Below, one piece after another: positions 1 through 5,940 of a stretch of 6,599 nucleotides of DNA (the first letter of the stretch is position 1; each line of letters opens with the position of its first letter). Source of the stretch: Methanobacteriota archaeon (GTDB lineage Archaea; Halobacteriota; Syntropharchaeia; DAOWMC01); NCBI GenBank assembly GCA_030643285.1, contig DAOWMC010000063.1, forward strand, positions 1 through 6,599. Reading direction: 5' to 3'. The translations under genes and the position numbers were made by a program. The notes beneath the pieces were generated by a model that saw only the letters and a program-made list of their open reading frames with translations, searched no databases and was not told where the DNA came from.

Positions 1-1
1 A

Positions 2-136
2 GTTAAGGACGGCGTTGAGTATGCAGTCCAGTACAATGGTGGAGCCTTTGGTAGCGGTTTCTGTGGAGGAATCGGAGGAAGGGGCTTTGGTCCTGGTGGA
101 GCTTATATAGTTAACGTCTTTACACCACAGCTTTAA
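2..136 (+). CDS. C-terminal end of an unrecognised glycine-rich protein (partial)
   Basis: An open frame enters from the left edge and ends at TAA (134-136), giving the last 44 residues of a protein that starts outside the window. The visible part begins VKDGVEYAVQYNGG, continues through a glycine-rich stretch (about 14 Gly in 44 residues, with one Cys), and ends AYIVNVFTPQL. The alternation of hydrophobic and polar residues at both ends would fit closing beta strands of an extracellular or beta-sandwich domain, but this is inference and I do not recognise the family. The stop is followed within 20 bases by a hairpin terminator, which supports a real gene end. It converges with the minus-strand pantoate kinase gene. 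Confidence 0.6.
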   Translation, partial: VKDGVEYAVQYNGGAFGSGFCGGIGGRGFGPGGAYIVNVFTPQL

Positions 137-152
137 AAAAAAGAACAAAAAA

Positions 153-172
153 AACCTGCCATCAGGCAGGTT
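153..172. terminator. bidirectional hairpin terminator between convergent genes
   Basis: AACCTGCC (153-160) and GGCAGGTT (165-172) form a perfect 8-bp stem around the loop ATCA. It is flanked by A-rich sequence on the left (134-152) and T-rich sequence on the right (171-187), so transcripts from either side end in a stem followed by a U-rich tract. It lies between the stop codons of two convergent genes (136 and 203), where a shared terminator is expected. Intrinsic hairpin terminators are less standard in archaea than plain U tracts, so the U tracts may do most of the work. Confidence 0.75.
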
Positions 173-202
173 ATAATTATTTTTTTAGTTACTGAAAATC
201 AC

Positions 203-1042
203 CTATAGCAGTCTTGCCCCACCATGTGATATTCTACTTACACTAACTTTTCCAAAATTTGATAAGGCTCCAAACTCATTCACAGCAAATACCACATCAC
301 CTAACATTGCCATGCTTGCATGACCACCCTCTGCCTTGCAGGCCTTAATCGCATCCTTTGCCTTTTGACTAATCAACCCGGTCTCGATTGAAAATCGCTC
401 GGAAAGACTCATAAAATTATCCAAAGATGGGAATTTAAGTAGATCGTTCATAGCTTTTTGCCCGTAAAAGTTAATCTCTTTTACCATCTGCGGGTCTTTT
501 AGAACAGATTTTGTAGACATTTTTCCAAGTGTTACGTAACCAACCCTGGTTTCGTCATCCGGTACAGGTATACGATCGATTATACCAATACCTGGTGAAC
601 CCGCCTTTTTTCTAATCACAAGGCCCCCATATACCTGAGAAATCACGTCCCCCAAGCCTGTTTTATTTATTACTTCCGCTTCATGTGCAACCTTTCCAAG
701 TTCCATAACGGTCATGTTCAGGCAAAAAAGTTTATTCAACGCAAATGCCGTACTCAGTGCACCAGAGCCACTTGCCCCAAAACCACCTTCAATCGGCACA
801 TTAAAGGAACTTGATACGTTAACAGGTTCTCTTGCCAATCTTGAAACAACGTATGAAGTTGTAGGGGCATCTGTTTTTGTTCCATTTATCCGGATCGATG
901 TCTCGTCGGCCAGGTTCACCTCGGTCACACAACCATCTTTAAGTGCCATACCGCATCCTATGGAACCCATCAGCGCCGGATTCACATTTTCACAAATCTT
1001 AAAAAATCCTGTTATGTGGGCAGGTGCATACGCCTTTACCAT
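203..1042 (-). CDS. pantoate kinase, GHMP family (archaeal CoA biosynthesis)
   Basis: Predicted to phosphorylate pantoate with ATP to 4-phosphopantoate, the first of the two archaeal steps (with phosphopantothenate synthetase) that replace bacterial PanC and CoaA. The 279-residue length fits the family. Visible GHMP features are the N-terminal YAPAHITGFF (5-14), the glycine/serine ATP loop VPIEGGFGASGSGALS (82-97), TGLGD (129-133), and the C-terminal GGHASMAMLG (239-248). The open frame extends upstream to 1102, but those codons lie inside the tRNA-Gly gene and cannot be native protein. Start choice is between ATG at 1045 and ATG at 1042. The A of the first is the discriminator base of the tRNA and would leave with it on processing, so 1042 is preferred. 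There is no room for a Shine-Dalgarno site, so translation is probably leaderless or near-leaderless. Pantoate kinase is the best fit; another GHMP sugar or mevalonate-type kinase is less likely because of the AxAPxHITGFF opening. Confidence 0.85.
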   Translation of the reverse strand: MVKAYAPAHITGFFKICENVNPALMGSIGCGMALKDGCVTEVNLADETSIRINGTKTDAPTTSYVVSRLAREPVNVSSSFNVPIEGGFGASGSGALSTAFALNKLFCLNMTVMELGKVAHEAEVINKTGLGDVISQVYGGLVIRKKAGSPGIGIIDRIPVPDDETRVGYVTLGKMSTKSVLKDPQMVKEINFYGQKAMNDLLKFPSLDNFMSLSERFSIETGLISQKAKDAIKACKAEGGHASMAMLGDVVFAVNEFGALSNFGKVSVSRISHGGARLL

Positions 1043-1044
1043 CA

Positions 1045-1116
1045 TGCGACAACCGGGATTCGAACCCGGGTTTTGGGCTTGGGAAGCCCAAGTCATAACC
1101 ACTAGACCATTGTCGC
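1045..1116 (-). tRNA. tRNA-Gly (anticodon CCC)
   Basis: Read on the minus strand, the acceptor stem GCGACAA pairs perfectly with TTGTCGC. The D arm follows TG. The anticodon stem TGGGC/GCCCA encloses the loop TTCCCAA, giving anticodon CCC (codon GGG). The T arm is CCGGG-TTCGAAT-CCCGG and the discriminator is A. No intron and no encoded CCA are seen. The gene is 72 nt. Its 3' end touches the pantoate kinase start with no spacer. It lies about 180 bp downstream of tRNA-Arg on the same strand. A TATA-like element, ACTTTAAC, sits at 1149-1156, roughly 33-40 bp before the mature 5' end, so it probably has its own promoter. Confidence 0.97.
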
Positions 1117-1148
1117 GAGGAACTGTACAAATGGTAGGTCGTTGAAAT

Positions 1149-1156
1149 GGTTAAAG
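1149..1156 (-). promoter_or_regulatory. possible TATA box for tRNA-Gly and pantoate kinase
   Basis: On the minus strand this reads ACTTTAAC, centred about 36 bp before the mature tRNA 5' end. With the usual 25-bp TATA-to-start distance, transcription would begin around 1127, about ten bases before the tRNA, which is normal for archaeal tRNA genes. The match to the consensus TTTATATA is weak. If correct, the kinase mRNA would be made from a tRNA promoter. The 1117-1297 spacer otherwise shows no gene, only a 9-bp repeat (GTACAAATG at 1125-1133 and 1270-1278). Confidence 0.35.
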
Positions 1157-1297
1157 TTTTCCCAAATGTATTTTGATTTGGCTTTATCTGTTACCTGCTT
1201 TGATTATTATATTTTCCTTTTGATGTTTGTCATACGTCGTCCCTATCTTGTATTTGGTCGAGCAAATTGGTACAAATGAATTCACGATGATATGGCA

Positions 1298-1370
1298 CGA
1301 GCCCGCTGGGATTTGAACCCAGGTTCTCGGGTCCGAAGCCCGAGAGGATAGTCCACTACCCTACGAGCCC
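1298..1370 (-). tRNA. tRNA-Arg (anticodon TCG)
   Basis: On the minus strand the acceptor GGGCTCG pairs with CGGGCTC, including two G-T pairs. The anticodon stem TCGGG/CCCGA encloses CTTCGGA, giving anticodon TCG (codon CGA). The T arm is CTGGG-TTCAAAT-CCCAG and the discriminator is G, as in many archaeal tRNA-Arg. The D stem is short and partly wobble-paired. The length is 73 nt, with no intron and no encoded CCA. It follows the VWA gene on the same strand after 85 bp that contain its likely promoter and a tandem repeat. Confidence 0.96.
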
Positions 1371-1400
1371 TATCTTAAAAATGTACTTATTTTGCTCATT

Positions 1401-1432
1401 TAACGGATAACAAGTTTAACCGATAATAAGTT
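1401..1432. repeat. tandem 16-bp repeat upstream of tRNA-Arg
   Basis: Two adjacent copies on the + strand: TAACGGATAACAAGTT (1401-1416) and TAACCGATAATAAGTT (1417-1432), identical at 14 of 16 positions. The block lies 31-62 bp upstream of the mature 5' end of tRNA-Arg, in or just behind the place where the TATA box and upstream promoter elements belong. On the minus strand the proximal copy ends CCGTTA, and with the following AAT gives a TTAAAT TATA-like core about 30 bp before the tRNA. It may be a duplicated promoter or factor-binding element, or a chance local duplication. Confidence 0.6.
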
Positions 1433-1455
1433 TTTCATCATGCACCATTCAGGCA

Positions 1456-2448
1456 CTATATGTTTTCAATCGTCTGATCAGACACAACAGTCATCTTGGT
1501 CGAAAGCTCATGTGCCCCCTTAAACACCATTTCGGGCATCTTTGAAGGTTCAAAAACCGGTGCAACTGTTACTCCCGCCCTATTCAACTCTTCTGCAAAT
1601 GTCCTTGCACAATGTGCCCCCACATTCCACGAAATAAATCGCTTATCATAAAAAAGCGGAATGTATAGGACATAAATATCCTCTGACATCAAATGCCTGA
1701 GGTGTTTAAGTGTTCTATGCTGGACCTCTGCGTCAACCAACTGCTGTCTATGTGCATCTGACATACCCGCCTCTTCTGTTTCGGTAATGTAGGGCACACC
1801 CTTTTGAAGCCACCCGGTTTCTGGTAAACCATCCGTTACTATCACAAGTAGATTTATTCCACCCTCTTTACTCCATCTCAAGCGGATAAGCTTCTCAAGT
1901 GCAAGATCCATACGAGAGCCACCAGAGCCGTTTTTGGAGATTAATTCCCCATAGATAAATTCGCTTTTTGTAAATGGCCCGTTTACTCCACTTCCAAAAG
2001 TAATCAACTTTACATCCGCATCCGCGCCAATAAACCCTTCCAGGATCAACATTGATGCAATCTTGGCAAGAGTCTGGGGGCTATTTTCCTCATTCAGCTC
2101 GGTACCAAAGCGCTTCTTTCTCCACCACCTTGTCATAGAATTGGAGTCATCGTAAATTATCATTACATTCAATTTTATAACTGTTTTTATTCTTTTTCGC
2201 CCGATTACGTTATCTAAGTTCCTTCCGTGCAGGCAGAATTGAGATAGAGTTTTTCCAAAACTGATGTTTCCTTCACCTGTATATCTGTTGTAAAGGATCC
2301 TTGGCTCTGTTGGTAAAACAAGCTTATTTTGAGCAAGCAGATTTTTTGCCACCTTATTACAGCTACGTTGAAGTTGTTTAAGTGATGTCACGTTAAGGGG
2401 ATCATTCATACATTGAACCAATAGACTTTCAAGTGATTCATCATTCAT
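1456..2448 (-). CDS. VWA-domain protein with complete MIDAS, partner of the MoxR ATPase
   Basis: A 330-residue soluble protein. The first ~90 residues are a helical region of unknown function, and a von Willebrand A domain follows. The metal-dependent adhesion site is intact: DDSNS (100-104, the DxSxS motif), a GSGGSRMDLAL segment (174-184) in the place of the central Thr/Ser motif, and VTDG (204-207). No signal peptide or membrane segment is seen, so it is cytoplasmic. VWA proteins encoded beside MoxR ATPases act with them as chaperones that remodel or load metal into target complexes; the target here is unknown. The frame also opens with GTG at 2454, but that codon lies within a Shine-Dalgarno-like AGGTG (2458-2454) placed five bases before the ATG at 2448, so ATG is preferred. 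The gene follows the ATPase stop codon (2457-2459) with only a few bases between, so co-translation is likely. Confidence 0.85.
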   Translation of the reverse strand: MNDESLESLLVQCMNDPLNVTSLKQLQRSCNKVAKNLLAQNKLVLPTEPRILYNRYTGEGNISFGKTLSQFCLHGRNLDNVIGRKRIKTVIKLNVMIIYDDSNSMTRWWRKKRFGTELNEENSPQTLAKIASMLILEGFIGADADVKLITFGSGVNGPFTKSEFIYGELISKNGSGGSRMDLALEKLIRLRWSKEGGINLLVIVTDGLPETGWLQKGVPYITETEEAGMSDAHRQQLVDAEVQHRTLKHLRHLMSEDIYVLYIPLFYDKRFISWNVGAHCARTFAEELNRAGVTVAPVFEPSKMPEMVFKGAHELSTKMTVVSDQTIENI

Positions 2449-2456
2449 ATCCACAC

Positions 2457-3326
2457 CTACAGCCTACTTGCTATGTTCAGAGCAAGCTCATTTACAAGCT
2501 GGATAGATAGTAAGTCCGTCTCATCGGCTATCACCATTCCCTGGTGGTATGCGGTATCTGAAAAGGCTGTTTTCTCATCGAGGCCTTCACTGATCAAAAG
2601 ATCGCAATATCGAGCCATCTTTATAACACCATCTGTAGAGATCCCCTGGGGAATTGTGTTTTCTTCCTTCCACATTCTGCGAGTCTCTATGGCGAAATCC
2701 AGAATCAATTTGATTACCTTGGAACTGAGGTTGGGCAGCTTTTCTGCTAACACCATCTCCTCGACATACCTCTGCGGGTAGCCAACATGAATCGGTATGA
2801 ATCTTCTTTTTAGCGCACTACTTATTCTATATGTCCCCTCATCACCAAAATTTGCGGTGGTGATTACAATCCAATCATCGGATTTCTTCAAAACCGTCCC
2901 CTTATGTTCAAGAATCAGCCTCCCATGTGAAAGCAATAAAAAGATGCCTGAGTATGCGGAACTTGGGGCGCGGGTGAATTCATCTATCAACAGATTTTTA
3001 TCCTCCTGTATCGCCCGGGCCACAATGCCATCCTTGTACAAAAATTTTTCAGCGGTTTCAGGATCGGCAGACATGGATAGTGGATGAAAACCTCCAACGA
3101 TCTGGTATTCAGTCATACCTTCGGTTGCTTCTATTTCAAGGTAGTCCTTTTCCATATTGTCTAAGATATGCCGTGCAATTGATGTTTTACCACATCCTGG
3201 CGGACCAAACAACATTATAGGGTACCCAAGTTTTATGTAACGAAGCGACTTTAAATATGCATCATCCTGGCCTTTAATTTCACTTGTTTCTATGATATCT
3301 GCATATCTATTTTGTTCCATTAACAT
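2457..3326 (-). CDS. MoxR-family AAA+ ATPase
   Basis: A cytoplasmic AAA+ ATPase of about 289 residues, the usual size for MoxR/AAA_5 proteins. Walker A is GPPGCGKT (41-48). Walker B is NLLIDE (111-116) followed by FTRA, as in MoxR. Sensor 1 is TTAN (156-159). The pair of arginines in ALKRRF (173-175) is the likely arginine finger. The C-terminal ~100 residues form the helical lid. These ATPases form hexameric rings and work with VWA proteins to mature or activate other complexes. Several starts are possible: TTG 3338, GTG 3335, ATG 3326 and ATG 3320. A strong Shine-Dalgarno match, GGTGAT (3336-3331), lies four bases before ATG 3326 and also overlaps the two upstream non-ATG candidates, so 3326 is chosen and 3320 is the alternative. 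The upstream membrane-protein stop codon (TGA 3341-3339) almost touches this gene, so the three genes form one operon. Confidence 0.9.
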   Translation of the reverse strand: MLMEQNRYADIIETSEIKGQDDAYLKSLRYIKLGYPIMLFGPPGCGKTSIARHILDNMEKDYLEIEATEGMTEYQIVGGFHPLSMSADPETAEKFLYKDGIVARAIQEDKNLLIDEFTRAPSSAYSGIFLLLSHGRLILEHKGTVLKKSDDWIVITTANFGDEGTYRISSALKRRFIPIHVGYPQRYVEEMVLAEKLPNLSSKVIKLILDFAIETRRMWKEENTIPQGISTDGVIKMARYCDLLISEGLDEKTAFSDTAYHQGMVIADETDLLSIQLVNELALNIASRL

Positions 3327-3338
3327 GACAATCACCAA

Positions 3339-4436
3339 TCACTTGAATTGAGCCCTGAATTTTTCTTCGATCGATCTGAGCGTATCTTTTACCTTATCTC
3401 CGGTGGCAGTATCCCCATGCTTTGCGTGAAGCGTGTCATATTCGTTTTTGAACCGTTGCATGAGTTGATATGCCCCAACCCTGTTTGTTATATTTTTAAA
3501 AGCCGTTGTCTGATTTTTTAGCTCATCGAATAATCCCTGATAAGGATCGACTTCCTCTTCCATTTTTTCTTTCTTTGATTTCTTTTCGGGCGGAGTGTAG
3601 ATAATCTCCTTTGTCTTTCGTTCAATATGTTTTTCGTAACCCAGCGCATCATAAAATATGAGCTGGTAGGCCATATAAGCACCTGGTATGAATATAAGAT
3701 GTGGAAGAAAATAGTACCATAATACACCCAATATGACCAGATTACTACCCTGCAGAGATTCCATTATTCCTGAAAAATCAATTGATAGCGAAGCGGTTTC
3801 TGGACTAACAGATAGCTGATTTATTATAAAAAACACAGATAGGAGCACAATTATCAGGTATATGGGAAATGTAGCCAATAAACCAAAAACTGACCGCCCT
3901 ATCCGCCTGAATATTGTTGTTGTTGGAAATATCTGTTTGGAAAATATACGGCATAAGATCAGGGGAATACCTGACCACAGGACAAACATTACAAGTAATA
4001 ACGTACCATACTGCTTTCCCATACCAAAAAGACCGCTTGAAAAAAGGACCGTACAGCCCATACCTGCAAATGTGTATCCGCGTGTGTCTTTATCCTCTGT
4101 TGTTATTAATATGGCAATTGCGTTTGCAATGGCAAATATAAGCACGGGAAAAAATTCAATAAACATATATTCCGGATGATCCGTCGTATATGATCCGCGA
4201 TAGGCCAGACCAACCAATGTATATGCCGAGACCCCCAGTATCAGGTATGACAGGGTCTTTAATAGATTATGTGGCAGTTGCCTGACAAACGGAATGGTTA
4301 TTGCTATACCAAACAGCATTATGATAAGTGCAACCGGGTTGTAGTACTTTGATAAAAGCGCACAAACGCATGGCAATACCACAACTGGTATAAAAAAATA
4401 CTTATTAGATATTTTAGTGATTGATGGTTTAATCAT
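3339..4436 (-). CDS. polytopic membrane protein with charged C-terminal tail, first gene of the MoxR-VWA operon
   Basis: A 365-residue protein that I do not recognise as a named family. About eight hydrophobic segments span residues 13-260, roughly at 13-29, 33-51, 58-77, 92-112, 121-138, 144-163, 182-207 and 229-258. A strongly charged linker follows (KKSKKEKMEEEVDPYQG, about 284-300) and then a helical, probably coiled tail to residue 365. The tail is likely cytoplasmic and is a plausible docking site for the ATPase or VWA protein encoded next. ATG at 4436 is preceded by a G-rich ribosome-binding site (GGGGGGA, 4451-4445) at a suitable distance, and by a TATA-like element near 4484. Its stop overlaps the MoxR initiation region, which argues that the three products work together. 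It may anchor the pair at the membrane or be their substrate; this is inferred from context only. Confidence 0.8.
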   Translation of the reverse strand: MIKPSITKISNKYFFIPVVVLPCVCALLSKYYNPVALIIMLFGIAITIPFVRQLPHNLLKTLSYLILGVSAYTLVGLAYRGSYTTDHPEYMFIEFFPVLIFAIANAIAILITTEDKDTRGYTFAGMGCTVLFSSGLFGMGKQYGTLLLVMFVLWSGIPLILCRIFSKQIFPTTTIFRRIGRSVFGLLATFPIYLIIVLLSVFFIINQLSVSPETASLSIDFSGIMESLQGSNLVILGVLWYYFLPHLIFIPGAYMAYQLIFYDALGYEKHIERKTKEIIYTPPEKKSKKEKMEEEVDPYQGLFDELKNQTTAFKNITNRVGAYQLMQRFKNEYDTLHAKHGDTATGDKVKDTLRSIEEKFRAQFK

Positions 4437-4480
4437 TTAACAGTTCCCCCCTATTATCCTATTTCTTTCTACTTCATTGT

Positions 4481-4487
4481 TTAAAAA
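4481..4487 (-). promoter_or_regulatory. candidate TATA box of the membrane protein-MoxR-VWA operon
   Basis: Minus-strand TTTTTAA, followed by AC, sits about 48 bp before the ATG at 4436. A start 25 bp downstream would give a leader of about 20 bases that just includes the G-rich ribosome-binding site at 4451-4445. It also lies downstream of the T8 tract that ends the flippase transcript, so it would make this operon independent. The motif is weakly specific in AT-rich DNA. Confidence 0.4.
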
Positions 4488-4527
4488 TTAATCGGTCATT
4501 TGTACATCCCTGCGGTCTGAAAGTTAT

Positions 4528-4535
4528 AAAAAAAA
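4528..4535 (-). terminator. T8 terminator after the flippase gene
   Basis: The minus strand carries eight consecutive T about 15 bases after the flippase stop codon (TGA, 4551-4549), with no convincing hairpin. Archaeal RNA polymerase ends transcription at such U tracts. It separates the small protein-flippase operon from the membrane protein-MoxR-VWA operon. Confidence 0.6.
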
Positions 4536-4548
4536 CCTTGGGTTCGGA

Positions 4549-5553
4549 TCATTTATCTCTTTTACCGCCCTTTCTTAATATGTTCAGGCTTATGGCCCCA
4601 CCAACAATCCCACCTATTATAAAGTTTGTGTAGTAAAGTACAGATCTCCAGATCAACACAAATACACTTAGAAGCGATTCGTTTTCAACTAACATAGCAT
4701 ATAACGAATACATACCCACCTCGGTGATCCCGCTACTTCCGGGCGTAAGGGGAAGTACGGTAATAACCACAAGTACCATCTGGGCCACAAATGAAGGAAT
4801 CCACATTGGATCCAGACCCAGGCCAATTAAGATAAGTGAGGCAACTGCAAGGTCCAAAAGCCAGTAGGGGACTGTAAGAATAAAACCAAAAAGGAGGTAC
4901 TTTCGCCCTTCTTTAATGAATTTCCATATACTCCTGTGAAAGTTATCTATTTCCGCATTAACCCCCGAAACAATGCTTTCACGCTTTATCCATCGTGAAA
5001 TAAATTTTTTCATTTTATCGGGCCTCACGATCCCGTACATCAACAGTATTATTGTGAGCATCATAATTGAAGCGGCAATAACAAAGAAAGGGAATAGGGT
5101 CATGTCGTAATAATCTTTAAACAGGATAAAGGTGATTGGTATTAAAAGGCCCATAAAAAATGCATCCAGCAGGCGTTCTTCTATCACAACTGCAGTCGCA
5201 TCCCCATATGAAAGACCATTTTTTCCAAGTAGGTAAACCCTTACCGGCTCCCCTCCGAATTTTGATGGGGTTATGCAGGCCGCAAATAAACTTGGTATTA
5301 CCACCTTGACGGAATCAGAAAAGCTGATTTCACTGCCTATGCCTTTACACATAACCTTGATACGCAATGCCCACACGAACCAGGCTAAAATATGAACTGC
5401 TATGGCTAATAGAAGATACTCAAGCCGAATATTTGACAAACTATTTAATGTTTCCTTAGTTACGGATGTCTGAGGAATCACAAACAGAAGAAGAATTAAA
5501 GTCAATACACTGACCACGATAGACGATATTAAAAACTTCTTAAAACGATCCAT
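4549..5553 (-). CDS. flippase-like integral membrane protein (UPF0104 / LPG_synthase_TM family)
   Basis: A 334-residue polytopic protein with about eight hydrophobic spans, the usual size for archaeal members of PF03706/COG0392 (flippase-like domain, related to the membrane half of bacterial MprF and to YbhN). Family features are the short conserved TPSKFGGEPVRVYLL after the third span (about residues 95-109), the EERLLD segment that follows, the PLTPGSSGITEVGMY motif between late spans (about 271-285), and RSVLYY near the C-terminus. MprF relatives move aminoacylated lipids; archaeal members are associated with lipid-linked glycans or remain uncharacterised, so the substrate is unknown. The C-terminus is basic (RKGGKRDK). 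The start ATG (5553-5551) follows the TAG of the 98-residue gene with no base between, and only a weak GGGA lies upstream, so translation probably depends on the upstream gene. Confidence 0.87.
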   Translation of the reverse strand: MDRFKKFLISSIVVSVLTLILLLFVIPQTSVTKETLNSLSNIRLEYLLLAIAVHILAWFVWALRIKVMCKGIGSEISFSDSVKVVIPSLFAACITPSKFGGEPVRVYLLGKNGLSYGDATAVVIEERLLDAFFMGLLIPITFILFKDYYDMTLFPFFVIAASIMMLTIILLMYGIVRPDKMKKFISRWIKRESIVSGVNAEIDNFHRSIWKFIKEGRKYLLFGFILTVPYWLLDLAVASLILIGLGLDPMWIPSFVAQMVLVVITVLPLTPGSSGITEVGMYSLYAMLVENESLLSVFVLIWRSVLYYTNFIIGGIVGGAISLNILRKGGKRDK

Positions 5554-5850
5554 CTAAATTCCCAGATGTCTTATAAACTCAGTTATTTTATCAATACCGA
5601 TATGTTTTAAGACCACATTAAACAACGCTCCGATTATAATTCCTGCAACTAAGCTTGATATTGGGTGTATTTTGAGAATCAGAAAAGCCATTATTCCTAT
5701 CAGAATAATCAAACCGACAATTGAGCCCAAAAGCAGGGGCAGTTTTATGAATGCAGCGTTGATTAGATTCAGGATGAATGTAACTAACCCAAGTCCGAAT
5801 ATGAATCCCAGGACAAACCCAAACGTGGTTACAATTTTATCCTTTGCCAT
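5554..5850 (-). CDS. small integral membrane protein of unknown function, coupled to the flippase
   Basis: A 98-residue protein with three predicted membrane spans, about residues 8-30, 37-60 and 64-83. It is rich in Gly and Ile with GxxxG-like spacing (FGFVLGFIFGLG, VAGIIIGALF), which favours tight helix packing. It opens with a short basic MAKDK and ends in a charged amphipathic helix (DKITEFIRHLGI). I do not recognise the family. ATG at 5850 has a GAGG ribosome-binding site (5860-5857) seven bases upstream and a TATA box near 5886. Its TAG is immediately followed by the flippase ATG, so the two are translated together and may form one membrane complex. The long in-frame hydrophobic pattern, ribosome-binding site and promoter support a real gene; the function is open. 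Confidence 0.75.
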   Translation of the reverse strand: MAKDKIVTTFGFVLGFIFGLGLVTFILNLINAAFIKLPLLLGSIVGLIILIGIMAFLILKIHPISSLVAGIIIGALFNVVLKHIGIDKITEFIRHLGI

Positions 5851-5860
5851 ATGATTCCTC

Positions 5861-5876
5861 AGAGAGGGTACTCTCT
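5861..5876. repeat. 6-bp inverted repeat at the promoter of the small protein-flippase operon
   Basis: AGAGAG (5861-5866) and CTCTCT (5871-5876) flank GGTA. The repeat lies between the TATA box (about 5882-5890, minus reading) and the start codon at 5850, over the expected transcript start near 5863. An operator or a 5' hairpin in the leader are both possible. Such a simple-sequence palindrome could also arise by chance. Confidence 0.4.
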
Positions 5877-5881
5877 TATAA

Positions 5882-5890
5882 GTTATATAT
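5882..5890 (-). promoter_or_regulatory. TATA box of the small membrane protein-flippase operon
   Basis: On the minus strand this reads ATATATAAC, a good match to the archaeal TATA consensus, centred 36 bp before the ATG at 5850. A start 25 bp downstream gives a leader of about 12 bases that holds the GAGG ribosome-binding site. The element is nearly symmetric and could also serve a divergent + strand transcript starting near 5912. Confidence 0.55.
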
Positions 5891-5914
5891 TTTGTTTTGA
5901 GGAGTCGATAATTC

Positions 5915-5921
5915 TAAATAA
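5915..5921 (+). promoter_or_regulatory. candidate TATA box of the putative guide RNA
   Basis: TAAATAA on the + strand is centred 25 bp before the first base of hairpin 1 (5943), the distance expected between a TATA box and a transcript start in archaea. The motif alone is weak, and the stronger TATATAT at 5884-5890 is an alternative that would start transcription some 30 bases earlier. Confidence 0.4.
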
Positions 5922-5940
5922 CATTGGTTACGAGTATGTA

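Noticed and set aside
1046..1102. N-terminal extension of the pantoate kinase frame to 1102
   Set aside because: Those codons translate the tRNA-Gly gene, and family similarity begins only at MVKAYAPAHITG.
714..1145. + strand open frame of 143 codons
   Set aside because: It lies antisense to the pantoate kinase gene and runs through tRNA-Gly; its sequence shows no domain.
1125..1278. 9-bp repeat GTACAAATG at 1125-1133 and 1270-1278 as attachment-site or mobile-element evidence
   Set aside because: The repeat is short, both tRNA genes are intact, there is no integrase in the window, and no partial tRNA copy is seen.
2473..3087. + strand open frames across the ATPase gene
   Set aside because: They mirror the MoxR coding frame on the opposite strand and have no recognisable features.
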